NCBI GenBank assembly: GCA_030655535.1
Contig: JAURVK010000097.1
Span: 1 to 34,437 of the forward strand
Origin: Methylobacter sp.
GTDB taxonomy: Bacteria; Pseudomonadota; Gammaproteobacteria; Methylococcales; Methylomonadaceae
Direction of reading: 5' to 3'
DNA length: 34,437 nucleotides
Shown: positions 16,235-24,772 of the stretch, piece by piece
How the letters are laid out: each line of letters begins with the position of its first letter
Position numbering within the stretch: position 1 is the first letter of the stretch
Program-made: the position numbers and the translations under genes
The notes under the pieces: model-generated
Told to the model about the DNA's origin: nothing
Seen by the model: only the letters and a program-made list of their open reading frames with translations
Database searches by the model: none

Positions 16235-16836
16235 TTGGGTAATGCCGTGAGGATAGCTTCGGTAACAGGGATGGCGAGCTCAGCGTTGCTGACGGTCACG
16301 CCCAGATCGGCCAGTCGGGTCACTTCAAGCCCTGAATAACCGCAGGTATTGATATGGTCGAAAGGGCGCAAATCCATATGATTGTTGATACTCAGGCCGT
16401 GATAACTGCAATTTCTTTTGATGCGCAGGCCGATGGAACCTATTTTTTTGCCATCGACGTAAACGCCGGGGGCATCGGTTCGGGCGACCGCTTTAATGCT
16501 GTATTGCGCTAAGGCAAAGATCATGGCTTGTTCCAGCGTTGTGACCAGTGATCGGATGCCGAGATTCAGCCGTTTAATGTCGATCAGGGTATAAATAATC
16601 AGCTGGCCCGGGCCGTGATAGGTCGCTTGTCCGCCCCGGTCGGAATTAATGACGGATATGGCGCCGGTATTCAGCAGATGTTCGCGCTTGCCGTTTAAAC
16701 CCAGCGTATAAACGGGCGGATGTTCGGTGATCCAGATTTCATCGGCGGTTTCGGCATTGCGATTTTGGGTGAATCGCTGCATGTCTTGCCAGGCGGATTC
16801 ATAATCTTGCAATCCTAAGTTACGTATCACTGCCAT
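16231..16836 (-). CDS. lipB: Octanoyl-[acyl-carrier-protein]:protein octanoyltransferase
   Basis: LipB moves octanoyl groups from acyl carrier protein to lipoyl domains, the step before LipA. Seen are [16 protein letters not shown] with the conserved His, the lysine motif [13 protein letters not shown], and the active-site cysteine in [11 protein letters not shown]. The His-Gly segment [13 protein letters not shown] is also typical. The length of 201 residues is standard. lipA follows with a four-base overlap. Upstream, a 240-bp gap with a palindrome separates it from ybeD, so it may have its own promoter. Confidence 0.96.
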   Translation of the reverse strand: MAVIRNLGLQDYESAWQDMQRFTQNRNAETADEIWITEHPPVYTLGLNGKREHLLNTGAISVINSDRGGQATYHGPGQLIIYTLIDIKRLNLGIRSLVTTLEQAMIFALAQYSIKAVARTDAPGVYVDGKKIGSIGLRIKRNCSYHGLSINNHMDLRPFDHINTCGYSGLEVTRLADLGVTVSNAELAIPVTEAILTALPK

Positions 16837-16953
16837 TAAGATGATTTATCCTGGAAAAATCATTTCGCGTCCACGAAAAGCACGAAAAAATTCAGAGAGA
16901 CGCCAAACTGTAGATCATTACTCAAGGGTGAGTAACTAAATATAAACACAATG

Positions 16954-17013
16954 GAACGCAGATAATTCAAAAAAAATCTTACTTAATCATAACTATCAGC
17001 GTCATCTGCGTTC
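16954..17013. repeat. Inverted repeat in the lipB-ybeD gap
   Basis: GAACGCAGAT (16954-16963) pairs perfectly with ATCTGCGTTC (17004-17013) over a 40-bp spacer. The sequence about 16865-16890 (GTCCACGAAAAGCACGAAAA) looks like another common dispersed repeat. Together they fill most of the 240-bp gap in an otherwise tightly packed cluster, so a repeat insertion is likely. No gene is seen in the gap. Confidence 0.5.
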
Positions 17014-17076
17014 TATTTTAATGGTTATTGGGTTAATCGAATATTTACGATTACCGGTTGTTGTAGGAAATCCCTT

Positions 17077-17352
17077 CTACAAAGCCATCAAGACATGCGG
17101 ATGGTCGCTTAAATCCTGATAAATGGCATCCAGTTGCTGTTTGCTGGAGGCTTCTATAATAACGGTTATGGCGATGTAGTTGCCGTCTTTGCTGGGACGT
17201 GTCGTTATCGCGCCTTCGTTAATGTCGTCAACATGACGACGCACGATTTCTATAACCAGCAAGTCGAGTTCTAAATCGGCTCTGCCCATGGCCTTGATTG
17301 GAAATTGGCAAGGAAATTCTAATAAGGTTTCTTCGTTCATGGCGCTACTCAT
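17077..17352 (-). CDS. ybeD: YbeD/DUF493 family protein
   Basis: The 91-residue protein opens with LLEFPCQFPIKAMGRADLELDLLVIEIVRRH and ends with a YQDLSDHPHVLMAL segment. This is the DUF493 pattern of E. coli YbeD, a small ACT-like alpha-beta fold of unknown function. In many proteobacteria ybeD lies between dacA/dacC and lipB, as it does here. The start overlaps the 3' end of the transaminase gene by eight bases, so the two are probably co-translated. A regulatory role is suggested by the fold but not shown. Confidence 0.9.
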   Translation of the reverse strand: MSSAMNEETLLEFPCQFPIKAMGRADLELDLLVIEIVRRHVDDINEGAITTRPSKDGNYIAITVIIEASSKQQLDAIYQDLSDHPHVLMAL

Positions 17353-18190
17353 GGCTGGCTCGCTTGTAAGCCTGGAATAATCGATTCATGGTTTGCCATA
17401 GGGGGCCGGGTTTGCCGTTTGCAATGATTTCATTGTCGAGTTGAACAACCGGTACGATTTCCCGTGTAGAGCTGGTTAACCAGATTTCGCTGGCTGTTTG
17501 CAAGGCATCCAGTGAAATGATGTCTTCACTGTAGGGAATGTTGTTTTGCCTGGCGATTTCCAGAATGACATCGCGGGTTATGCCCGGCAATATTTCGCAG
17601 CCTTGCGGCGGTGTAATCAGGATACCGTCAATGACGGCAAATATATTGCTTGCGGCTCCTTCAGTCACATAGCCGTCTTTAACCAGGATGGCTTCGGCAC
17701 AACCTTTTTCTACCGCCTGTTGTCTGAGCAAAATATTGGCCAGCAGCGTGGTGGCTTTAACATTGCACAGTTCCCAGCGGCTGTCATCAATGCTGATGGC
17801 TTTCACTCCGGAATCCAAATTTGCAAATGGCACAATGTTTGAGCACATCGCAAAAATAGTGGGGCTGGTATTTTCCGGGAAGGCGTGATCTCTTGTGGAA
17901 GCGGCGCCACGGGTTATTTGCAGGTAAATATACTGATCCAGGTTGGGTTCCAGCAACGGCGTCAGAATTTCCAGCCATTGCGCCCGGTCATGCGGATTAG
18001 CCAGGCGAATGGAGGATAGGCTGTTTTCCAGTCGCTCCATGTGTTCAGAGAAGTGAAACAACAAACCCGAGTAGGCCGGGATAACTTCATAAATTCCGTC
18101 ACCGAACAAAAAACCGCGATCCATAACCGATATTTTTGCTTCATCTAGCGGTAGGTACTGACCGTTGAGATAGACGGTTTTATTGTCCAT
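17345..18190 (-). CDS. dat: D-amino-acid transaminase (PLP fold type IV)
   Basis: The 281-residue protein is a class IV aminotransferase. Near the N-terminus it has VMDRGFLFGDGIYEVIPAY, and the PLP lysine is in CNVKATTLLANILLRQQA. The EGAASNIFAV segment and the late LTSSTREIVPV loop are typical of D-alanine aminotransferases, whereas IlvE and PabC have other residues at these places. D-amino-acid transaminase makes D-glutamate and other D-amino acids from D-alanine. It overlaps dacC by 11 bp, so D-alanine released from peptidoglycan could feed it. This metabolic link is an inference from context. A branched-chain transaminase function cannot be fully excluded. Confidence 0.88.
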   Translation of the reverse strand: MDNKTVYLNGQYLPLDEAKISVMDRGFLFGDGIYEVIPAYSGLLFHFSEHMERLENSLSSIRLANPHDRAQWLEILTPLLEPNLDQYIYLQITRGAASTRDHAFPENTSPTIFAMCSNIVPFANLDSGVKAISIDDSRWELCNVKATTLLANILLRQQAVEKGCAEAILVKDGYVTEGAASNIFAVIDGILITPPQGCEILPGITRDVILEIARQNNIPYSEDIISLDALQTASEIWLTSSTREIVPVVQLDNEIIANGKPGPLWQTMNRLFQAYKRASHE

Positions 18191-19349
18191 CCGGTTTCTC
18201 CAGCATCATCATCGCGCTGTCATAGAGTCGCTGGAAAATGTTGCCTTGTTCTACCGGTTTTAGCGCTATCAGGTCTTTTTCCGCGACCACTTCGTCTTTA
18301 AGTGTCACGTTGACCGTACCCAGTTTTGTGCCTTCTTTGACGGGGGCGACAATTTTTTTGTCGATGGTAATGACGGCTTTAAGGTCATCGTAATGGCGAC
18401 GGGGAATGGTCACATAAAGATCTTCTGTCAGGCCGATTTGCAGATTTTTAGTGTCGCCTTTCCATACTCTGGCTTCGGATAAGGCCGTCTTTCCTTGATA
18501 CAGTTTGTGTGATTCAAAAAAACGAAAGCCGTAGTTGAGCAGGTTTTGATTTTCGTTGGCTCTGGCATTGGGACTGCGCGCTCCCATAACTACAGAAATC
18601 AGACGCATGTCATTTCTTAATGCAGAGGCGACCAGGCAATAGCCGGCGGCGTCGGTAAATCCGGTTTTAACGCCATCCACTGTCTCATCACGCGACAGCA
18701 GTTGATTGCGATTATGCTGAACGATGTTGTTGTAAGTGAATTCCTTTTGTGAAAACCAGCGGTAGTAGTCGGGAAATTCTTTGATTAAAGCCTGGGTGAG
18801 TATCGCCAGATCGCGGGCGGTGGTGTAATGATTGTCGATGGGGAGTCCGTTGCTATCCTCAAAGTGGCTGTTTTTCATGCCCAGACGTTCGGCATGTTGA
18901 TTCATCATGTCGGCAAAAGTAGTTTCATTGCCCGCGATATGTTCAGCCAAAGCAACACTGGCATCGTTACCGGATTGAATGATGACGCCTAATAACAGGT
19001 CTTTAATCTTAACCTGCTTCCCGACCTCAACAAACATACGGGAGCCGGGTGTTTCCCAAGCTTTCTTGCTGATGGTGACCATATCGTCAAAATGTAAGTG
19101 CCCATTGCTGATTTCCCGAAATACCACATAAACAGACATAATCTTGGTAAGACTGGCGGGGGCGAGTTTAACATCGGCATTGTTTTCTGCCAGTACCTTG
19201 CCGGTGTTGTAATCCAGCAATATATGGCTGCTGGCAGCAATAGTAGGTGCTGCCGGGGTTGAGATTCCAGCGTCTTCTGCGTTTGCCAAGGTTGTGGCTA
19301 CAATTAAACTAAAAAATAAAAAAACGGGGAGAATTCTAAAAAGGGTCAT
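18180..19349 (-). CDS. dacC: D-alanyl-D-alanine carboxypeptidase (PBP5/6 family)
   Basis: The enzyme removes the terminal D-alanine of peptidoglycan stem peptides in the periplasm. After a signal peptide (about 1-24, ending ANAEDA), the penicillin-binding motifs follow: SxxK in APASLTKIMS, SxN in SGNDASVALAEH and KTG in VDGVKTGFTDAAGYC. A C-terminal beta domain (about 285-375) and an amphipathic end (QRLYDSAMMMLEKP) match PBP5/PBP6 membrane anchoring. The length of 389 residues is normal. dacA and dacC cannot be told apart reliably here, so the symbol is a family-level choice. It lies between rlpA and dat in the envelope cluster. Confidence 0.93.
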   Translation of the reverse strand: MTLFRILPVFLFFSLIVATTLANAEDAGISTPAAPTIAASSHILLDYNTGKVLAENNADVKLAPASLTKIMSVYVVFREISNGHLHFDDMVTISKKAWETPGSRMFVEVGKQVKIKDLLLGVIIQSGNDASVALAEHIAGNETTFADMMNQHAERLGMKNSHFEDSNGLPIDNHYTTARDLAILTQALIKEFPDYYRWFSQKEFTYNNIVQHNRNQLLSRDETVDGVKTGFTDAAGYCLVASALRNDMRLISVVMGARSPNARANENQNLLNYGFRFFESHKLYQGKTALSEARVWKGDTKNLQIGLTEDLYVTIPRRHYDDLKAVITIDKKIVAPVKEGTKLGTVNVTLKDEVVAEKDLIALKPVEQGNIFQRLYDSAMMMLEKPDGQ

Positions 19350-19383
19350 TGTTCTCTAACGGTGGGCTCAGTAAAACATATAT

Positions 19384-20181
19384 TCATTGTATCATGGAGA
19401 TTTGTTTTTGATCAGTTTCAGTAACAAATTGGGTTGTTGTTATGCCCAGCTTTGCCAGCTGTGCATTCAGCTTGCGGGCACTCGCCGGAGATTTGATAGG
19501 CCCCATTTGAACCTTGTAGAGCGTAGAGCCTTTGTGTGTTGAGGGTAGTATTTCAGGCTGAGGTAAATGATGGGCAGCAATTTTATTTTGCAATTTCAAC
19601 GCTTTTTTCTTTTTGCCAAAAGTGCCTACTTGTAAATAGACGCTTTTTTCTTGTTTTTTCGCTACTTTTTGTAGTTGTGCTAATGCCTGTTCAGGTGCTA
19701 TCGCCTTGATTTCAACCTTTCCTGATCCCGTCTGTTCAATGTCCAGTTTCTGGGCGGCCGCGTAAGACAGATCCATAACTCGGTTGCCGTAAAAAGGGCC
19801 TCTGTCATTGATGCGAACAATAACGCTACGTTGATTTTCCAGGTTGGTGACGCGAGCATAAGAGGAAAGCGGCAGTGTTTTGTGTGCGGCGGTCATCGCA
19901 TACATGTCGTATATTTCGCCGGATGCGGTTTTTTTTCCGTGAAATTTTGGGCCGTACCATGAGGCTATGCCTTGTTTCAGGTAGCGGGTAATGCGGGGTA
20001 AGAGGTCTTGTTCGTCGGCTATGTCCGGTATATCAGGAGCGCCCCTGTTTAAAATGAAATGGTGTCTAGTCGCGGATGCAGTTGTACCTGATGGTAGGTT
20101 TGAGATGTCGCTGGTTTTTAATTGTTCGGTGGTACAACTGCATAAAACAAAAATGAAAAGTATCGGTATGATTTTACTCAT
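19384..20181 (-). CDS. rlpA: RlpA septal-ring lipoprotein, probable lytic transglycosylase
   Basis: The 265-residue protein has a lipoprotein signal ending in the lipobox LCSC (acylated Cys16). The double-psi beta-barrel domain (about 70-160) contains GIASWYGPKFHGKKTASGE, MTAAHKTLPL and VRINDRGPF. A C-terminal SPOR domain (about 185-262) starts near SVYLQVGTFG and binds denuded glycan strands. RlpA of Pseudomonas cleaves such strands during septation. The gene overlaps mltB by four bases and precedes dacC by 34 bp, the usual order in this cluster. Confidence 0.94.
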   Translation of the reverse strand: MSKIIPILFIFVLCSCTTEQLKTSDISNLPSGTTASATRHHFILNRGAPDIPDIADEQDLLPRITRYLKQGIASWYGPKFHGKKTASGEIYDMYAMTAAHKTLPLSSYARVTNLENQRSVIVRINDRGPFYGNRVMDLSYAAAQKLDIEQTGSGKVEIKAIAPEQALAQLQKVAKKQEKSVYLQVGTFGKKKKALKLQNKIAAHHLPQPEILPSTHKGSTLYKVQMGPIKSPASARKLNAQLAKLGITTTQFVTETDQKQISMIQ

Positions 20182-21197
20182 GGGTAAGAGCCTTTTTTAT
20201 TTAAAATAGATAGGCTTAACTGATAAACGGCCATGGCATATAAAGGACTGTGGTTGTAGCGAGTAATGACATAAAAATTGTCTAACGCCGCCCAGAGTTC
20301 TTCGCCTTGTTGTAGTTCAAAGCTAAGCAGTTTCACTTTACTGTCTAAAGGTAATTGTCTCGATATGATTAAGTTGAGTGATTCTAACTCAGTAAGACTT
20401 AAGTTCGGCTTAAGGTCTTTATTGAGTGCTGACTTATAGTTTTTATCTTTGGCTGTAACGGGAACAGCAATAGTCTTGCCGGTTTGCCAATGATGTTTGG
20501 CAAAGTAATTGCCGATACTGGCGATCACGTCGCTGTTGTTGTGCCAGATGTCGCGACGATTATCATTGTCAAAATCAACGGCATAGGCTCTGAAGCTGCT
20601 GGGCATAAATTGCGGCAAGCCCATGGCTCCGGCGTAAGAGCCAAGTGGTTCGGCGGGGGAGATGTGTTCATCACGGCAAAGCAGCAAGAAATTTTCAAGC
20701 TCGCTAACAAAGAATTTGCTGCGGGGAGGATAGGCAAAAGCCAATGTAGATAGCGCGTCGATTACGCGGTGGTTGCCGGTGTTTTTTCCGAACAGCGTCT
20801 CAACGCCGATAATCGCAGTAATAATTTCAGCGGGAATGCCGTAGTGTTGTTCTACGGCGGCCAGCGCTGGTGCATTGTCCCGCCAAAATTGTACGCCGGC
20901 GTTGATACGTGCTTCGGTTAGAAATATTTTGCGATATTTGTACCAAGGCATGCTTTCCGAGGGCGAGGAAATTCTTTTGAGTATATCTTGCTTGATCTCG
21001 ACTGTTTCAAACCAATCATCAAGTTCGGATTTATCGAACTGGTGTTTGGTTGCCATCTGCTCGATAAAGGCATTAACTGATTCGGTGTCTTTGATGTTGT
21101 CGGTGCAGGAGATCAGTAAAAGGCAGAAGGCGAAGGGCGAAAGACGAAGGGGGGGAGCTAGGCTTTTGAGCCGGGATATAAGGTCGTATTTTTTCAT
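20178..21197 (-). CDS. mltB: Membrane-bound lytic murein transglycosylase B
   Basis: MltB cuts glycan strands of peptidoglycan. From the start chosen at 21197 (MKKYDLISRLK) the protein is 339 residues, with a signal (PLRLSPFAFCLLLISC) whose lipobox cysteine would be acylated. The frame is open to 21269, but those 24 extra residues would push the signal peptide away from the N-terminus. The catalytic glutamate lies in IIGVETLFGKNTGNHRV, and EPLGSYAGAMGLPQFMPSS is the family signature. DFDNDNRRDIW is the usual calcium-binding-like loop. It overlaps rlpA by four bases and follows rodA after about 107 bp. Confidence 0.93.
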   Translation of the reverse strand: MKKYDLISRLKSLAPPLRLSPFAFCLLLISCTDNIKDTESVNAFIEQMATKHQFDKSELDDWFETVEIKQDILKRISSPSESMPWYKYRKIFLTEARINAGVQFWRDNAPALAAVEQHYGIPAEIITAIIGVETLFGKNTGNHRVIDALSTLAFAYPPRSKFFVSELENFLLLCRDEHISPAEPLGSYAGAMGLPQFMPSSFRAYAVDFDNDNRRDIWHNNSDVIASIGNYFAKHHWQTGKTIAVPVTAKDKNYKSALNKDLKPNLSLTELESLNLIISRQLPLDSKVKLLSFELQQGEELWAALDNFYVITRYNHSPLYAMAVYQLSLSILNKKGSYP

Positions 21198-21304
21198 TTT
21201 TAGCCTTGTGTTTTGAGTTGGATTTAGATTCATAAGTGAGGCTGAAATGTGTAGGAGTATGGATTGCATAGCCTCACAATTTAGCCTTTAGCCTGCTTTA
21301 TATT

Positions 21305-22435
21305 TTAATGCGGTAAAAATTTCTTATGGGTATGAATCGACATGAGAATGCCGAAACCGGACAGCAACGTGACTATGGAGGTGCCGCCGTAACTGATTAA
21401 GGGTAATGGGACGCCGACTACGGGGAGTACGCCGATGACCATGCCTATGTTGACAAAAACATAAACAAAGAAAGTGAAAGCCAGGCTGCCGGCTAATAAG
21501 CGGCTGTAAGTGTCCTGGGCTTGTGAGGCAATATACAAGCAGCGGCTGATGATAAGCAAATACAAAGCCAATAGGCCGACGCAGCCGAAAAGACCGAATT
21601 CTTCGGCAAAGACTGCAAATATAAAATCGGTGGAGCTTTCCGGTAAAAAGTCCAGTTCCGACTGGGTACTGCCCAGCCAGCCTTTGCCATAGATGCCTCC
21701 GGAGCCGATGGCGATTTTCGATTGGATAATATGGTAACCCCTACCTAAGGGATCGGCTTCCGGATTTAAGAAGGTAAGTACCCGGTCGCGCTGATAGGTG
21801 CGCATAAAATGCCAGAGTATGGGCGTCAGTCCTGTTAGTGTGGCGCCGATTGCGAACATGAATCGCCAGGAGAGTCCGGCAAAAAACAGTACGCCGGCGC
21901 CGGAGCTGGCAACCAGCAATGCGGTGCCCAAATCGGGTTGTTTGGCGATCAATAGGGTCGGAATGATGATCAGTATGCCGGCTATCAGCAATTGTTTCGG
22001 TTTTGGCGGTAATGCGTGTTCCGCTAAATACCAGGCGACCATCATGGGTGTGGTTATTTTGATCATTTCCGAAGGTTGGAAACGAAAGACGCCAAGATCC
22101 AGCCAGCGTTGTGCGCCTTTACCGAATTGGCCCAATACCAGTACCGCAATGAGTAACAAGAGTCCTAAGCCAAAAAGCAGGGCTGAATAACGTTTAAACT
22201 GATAAGGGTCAACATGAGCCAGTATTGTCATTAAAAGAAAAGCCAATCCGACCCTCGCCGCTTGGCGCATCAGTACATCCATATCCTGACTGCCCGCGCT
22301 GTAAAGAATAATAAAACTCAACAATGAGATAAGAAGCAAGCCGATAAATAAGGGAATGTCTATGTGCAGTTTTCTGAGGACATTGCCGATAACCGACGGC
22401 GGATGAAATTGTTCGCTTCGGGTTTCAGTTTTCAT
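21305..22435 (-). CDS. rodA: RodA, SEDS-family peptidoglycan glycosyltransferase
   Basis: RodA polymerises glycan strands for side-wall growth together with PBP2. The 376-residue polytopic protein shows about ten membrane segments, FRFQPSEMIKITTPMMVAWY, IAKQPDLGTALLV with the catalytic Asp region, GKGWLGSTQSELDFLPESSTDFIF, and the C-terminal signature GVPLPLISYGGTS. Its start overlaps the 3' end of mrdA by 11 bp, matching the 1:1 partnership of RodA and PBP2. The length matches E. coli RodA (370). Confidence 0.96.
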   Translation of the reverse strand: MKTETRSEQFHPPSVIGNVLRKLHIDIPLFIGLLLISLLSFIILYSAGSQDMDVLMRQAARVGLAFLLMTILAHVDPYQFKRYSALLFGLGLLLLIAVLVLGQFGKGAQRWLDLGVFRFQPSEMIKITTPMMVAWYLAEHALPPKPKQLLIAGILIIIPTLLIAKQPDLGTALLVASSGAGVLFFAGLSWRFMFAIGATLTGLTPILWHFMRTYQRDRVLTFLNPEADPLGRGYHIIQSKIAIGSGGIYGKGWLGSTQSELDFLPESSTDFIFAVFAEEFGLFGCVGLLALYLLIISRCLYIASQAQDTYSRLLAGSLAFTFFVYVFVNIGMVIGVLPVVGVPLPLISYGGTSIVTLLSGFGILMSIHTHKKFLPH

Positions 22436-24269
22436 TATTGCTTCCTAAAAATTGCTTGATAACCTTGCCCGCGATGGGTGCCGCGACTGAGCCGCCGTGA
22501 CCGCCGTTTTCAACGATAACGGCAACTGCAATTTTGGGGTCATCGGCCGGGGCAAAAGAAATAAACAGGGCATGGTCGCGTAATTTGAAGTTAATGTCGT
22601 TTTCGTTATATTTAGCATCCTGCTTAATGTTAAAAACCTGGGCAGTTCCGGTTTTTCCGGCGATTTGATAGTTAATGTCTTTGCCGATGCTCTTGGCTGT
22701 GCCGTGGGGAGCATGAATAACATTGACCATGGCCGAGACGATGCTATTGATGTTTTCCGGTTTAAGCTCAAGGTCTTCCTGGGGATCTTCCATGTCCGGG
22801 GCGGTGGAATCCGGATTGGCAGATTTTTTTACCAGAAAGGGTGTGACCACTTTGCCTTTATTTGCCAAGGTGGCGATGGCTCTGGCAAGCTGTATCGGCG
22901 TAACCTGGAGAAATCCCTGACCTATTCCGGTGATCAGTGTTTCTCCCGGATACCAGGCCTGATTGCGTCGATTGCGTTTCCACTCGCGCGATGGCAATAA
23001 TCCTTGCTTTTCCCCGGTCAGATCGATATCGGATTTTTCGCCAAAACCAAAATGCTGTAAGAAATCATGCATACGGTCTATGCCTAGCGTTAATGCCAGA
23101 CTGTAAAAATACACATCGCAGGATTGAGTAATGGCCTCGGTCATATTCACCGAGCCATGACCGCCTTTTTTCCAATCCCGATAGTGGTGGCTGACATTGG
23201 GCAACTGATAATAGCCGGGGCAGAAGGTTTTGTGCTCGGCGCTTATGGCGTTGTATTCAAGTCCGGCCAGTGCAATAAACGGTTTAAGCGTTGATCCTGG
23301 CGGATATAAACCACGCAGTGCACGATTAAACAGCGGTTGATTATCGGAGGACTGTAGCGCTTGATACGCATCATTGCTTATGCCGATAACAAAAGGATTA
23401 GGATCAAATCCGGGGCGACTGGCGAAAACAAGCACGCCGCCGGTTTTGATGTCAATGGCGACTACCGCACCATTGAAAGTATCTAATGCGTCATAAGCGG
23501 TTTTTTGTAAATCTATATCCAGTGTCAGATAAAGATTTTCCCCCGGGATGGGAGGGACTGAGTTTACCGTGTTAATAGCGCGACCCTGTACATTGGTTTC
23601 TATTTCTGCATAACCGGTCTTGCCGTGCAGTTCGGTTTCATAGGAGTTTTCTATGCCTATTTTGCCGACATGGCTGGAACCTCGATATTCGGCGATAGGC
23701 AACGACTTTATTTCCGCTTCGTTGATGCGTCCCACGTAACCGACAACATGAGAGGCTAAGTCGGTATAGGGGTAATTTCGAACCAGACGGGCTTGAATGT
23801 CAACGCCGGGAAAATACGGTCTGACTACGGCAAATTTGGCAATTTCCTCGTCGTTCATGCTTATTAATAACGGGGTGCTGGCGAAGCGTTTTTGTCGTTT
23901 GCGTTGTTTCTGGAATTGGTCTATTTTTTCGTCAGAGATGTCGAGTAGTTTTTGTAAGCGCAGCAAGGTGTCATCAATATCCTTGATTTGCTCAGGAATT
24001 AGCTCAAGGCTGAAGGATTGCGTATTGTCAGCTAAGACTTTGCCATGTCGGTCATAAATAATGCCCCTCGTCGGTACCAGAGGCTCTATTTTAATGCTGT
24101 TGTCTTTCGCCAGCGTTGTGTAATGTTCGTGACCTACAATTTGCAGATAAACCAGACGCACAATCAGACCGGAGGTTAATAGTGAAATGACAATAAATGC
24201 AGCAATAATGCGGTTGAGAAATAGGCGGCTCTCTACTAACTTGTTTTTAATAGTATAGATACGAGACAT
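22425..24269 (-). CDS. mrdA: Penicillin-binding protein 2, elongation transpeptidase
   Basis: PBP2 cross-links peptidoglycan in the rod-shape machinery. From the start chosen at 24269 (MSRIYTIKNKLVESRLF) it has 614 residues: a cytoplasmic tail, one membrane anchor (IIAAFIVISLLTSGLIVRL), a pedestal domain starting at RGIIYDRHGKVLADN, and the transpeptidase domain with SxxK in YPPGSTLKPF, SxN as TQSCDVYFYS and KTG in IAGKTGTAQV. The frame is open to 24347, inside mreD, but those 26 residues have no family match and the chosen ATG lies 17 bases after mreD. rodA follows with an overlap. Confidence 0.95.
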   Translation of the reverse strand: MSRIYTIKNKLVESRLFLNRIIAAFIVISLLTSGLIVRLVYLQIVGHEHYTTLAKDNSIKIEPLVPTRGIIYDRHGKVLADNTQSFSLELIPEQIKDIDDTLLRLQKLLDISDEKIDQFQKQRKRQKRFASTPLLISMNDEEIAKFAVVRPYFPGVDIQARLVRNYPYTDLASHVVGYVGRINEAEIKSLPIAEYRGSSHVGKIGIENSYETELHGKTGYAEIETNVQGRAINTVNSVPPIPGENLYLTLDIDLQKTAYDALDTFNGAVVAIDIKTGGVLVFASRPGFDPNPFVIGISNDAYQALQSSDNQPLFNRALRGLYPPGSTLKPFIALAGLEYNAISAEHKTFCPGYYQLPNVSHHYRDWKKGGHGSVNMTEAITQSCDVYFYSLALTLGIDRMHDFLQHFGFGEKSDIDLTGEKQGLLPSREWKRNRRNQAWYPGETLITGIGQGFLQVTPIQLARAIATLANKGKVVTPFLVKKSANPDSTAPDMEDPQEDLELKPENINSIVSAMVNVIHAPHGTAKSIGKDINYQIAGKTGTAQVFNIKQDAKYNENDINFKLRDHALFISFAPADDPKIAVAVIVENGGHGGSVAAPIAGKVIKQFLGSNNEN

Positions 24270-24286
24270 ATCGGTTTCGGGGTGTT

Positions 24287-24772
24287 TTATTTGGTGCGTC
24301 GTGACAAACGGACGCGACGCAGTGCTGTATAGATCAGGGGCCAGCATAGGGTGCCGGTAAAAACAGGCAGCCAGAAAAAAGCGTGCAGTTGAGCCGGGTG
24401 TTGAATATTGTTAAGCCAGAAAAGCAGCATTTGGGTAAACAGCAGGCAAAAGAAAATAAACAAGCCTTGTTGCGGTAATGGAAATTGACGCAAGCGTTTA
24501 TGCAGTAACAGGCAAACATAGATGATCAGTGAGTAGGCCAGTGCATATTGACCGAATACTCTTCCAGTCAATACATCGGTCAATAATCCGATTGTCCAGG
24601 CATGAAAGATACCGACGCGTTCCGGTACGGCGATTGTCCAGTAGATAAGCACCAAAAGCACCCAATCCGGATTTATATTGGTCAAAAAACCAGGCCAAGG
24701 TGCAATTCTTAAGCACATTGCCATGACAATAGTCAAAATAATGCGGCCAAAGCCGGAGTAGCTATTCATCAC
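24287..24772 (-). CDS. mreD: Rod shape-determining protein MreD
   Basis: MreD is a small multi-spanning inner-membrane protein of the elongasome. The 161-residue protein shows about five hydrophobic segments, with the family marks PDWVLLVLIYWTIAVPERVG and GLLTDVLTGRVFGQYALAYS. The basic C-terminus (RRVRLSRRTK) is cytoplasmic. The start overlaps the end of mreC by 11 bp, and its start codon lies inside the 69-bp direct repeat that makes up the mreC tail, so repeat slippage would also affect this junction. mrdA follows after 17 bases. Confidence 0.93.
   Translation of the reverse strand: MMNSYSGFGRIILTIVMAMCLRIAPWPGFLTNINPDWVLLVLIYWTIAVPERVGIFHAWTIGLLTDVLTGRVFGQYALAYSLIIYVCLLLHKRLRQFPLPQQGLFIFFCLLFTQMLLFWLNNIQHPAQLHAFFWLPVFTGTLCWPLIYTALRRVRLSRRTK

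Noticed and set aside
24270-24347. N-terminal extension of mrdA into mreD
   Set aside because: The extra 26 residues overlap mreD and do not resemble PBP2; the ATG at 24269 fits both spacing and family.
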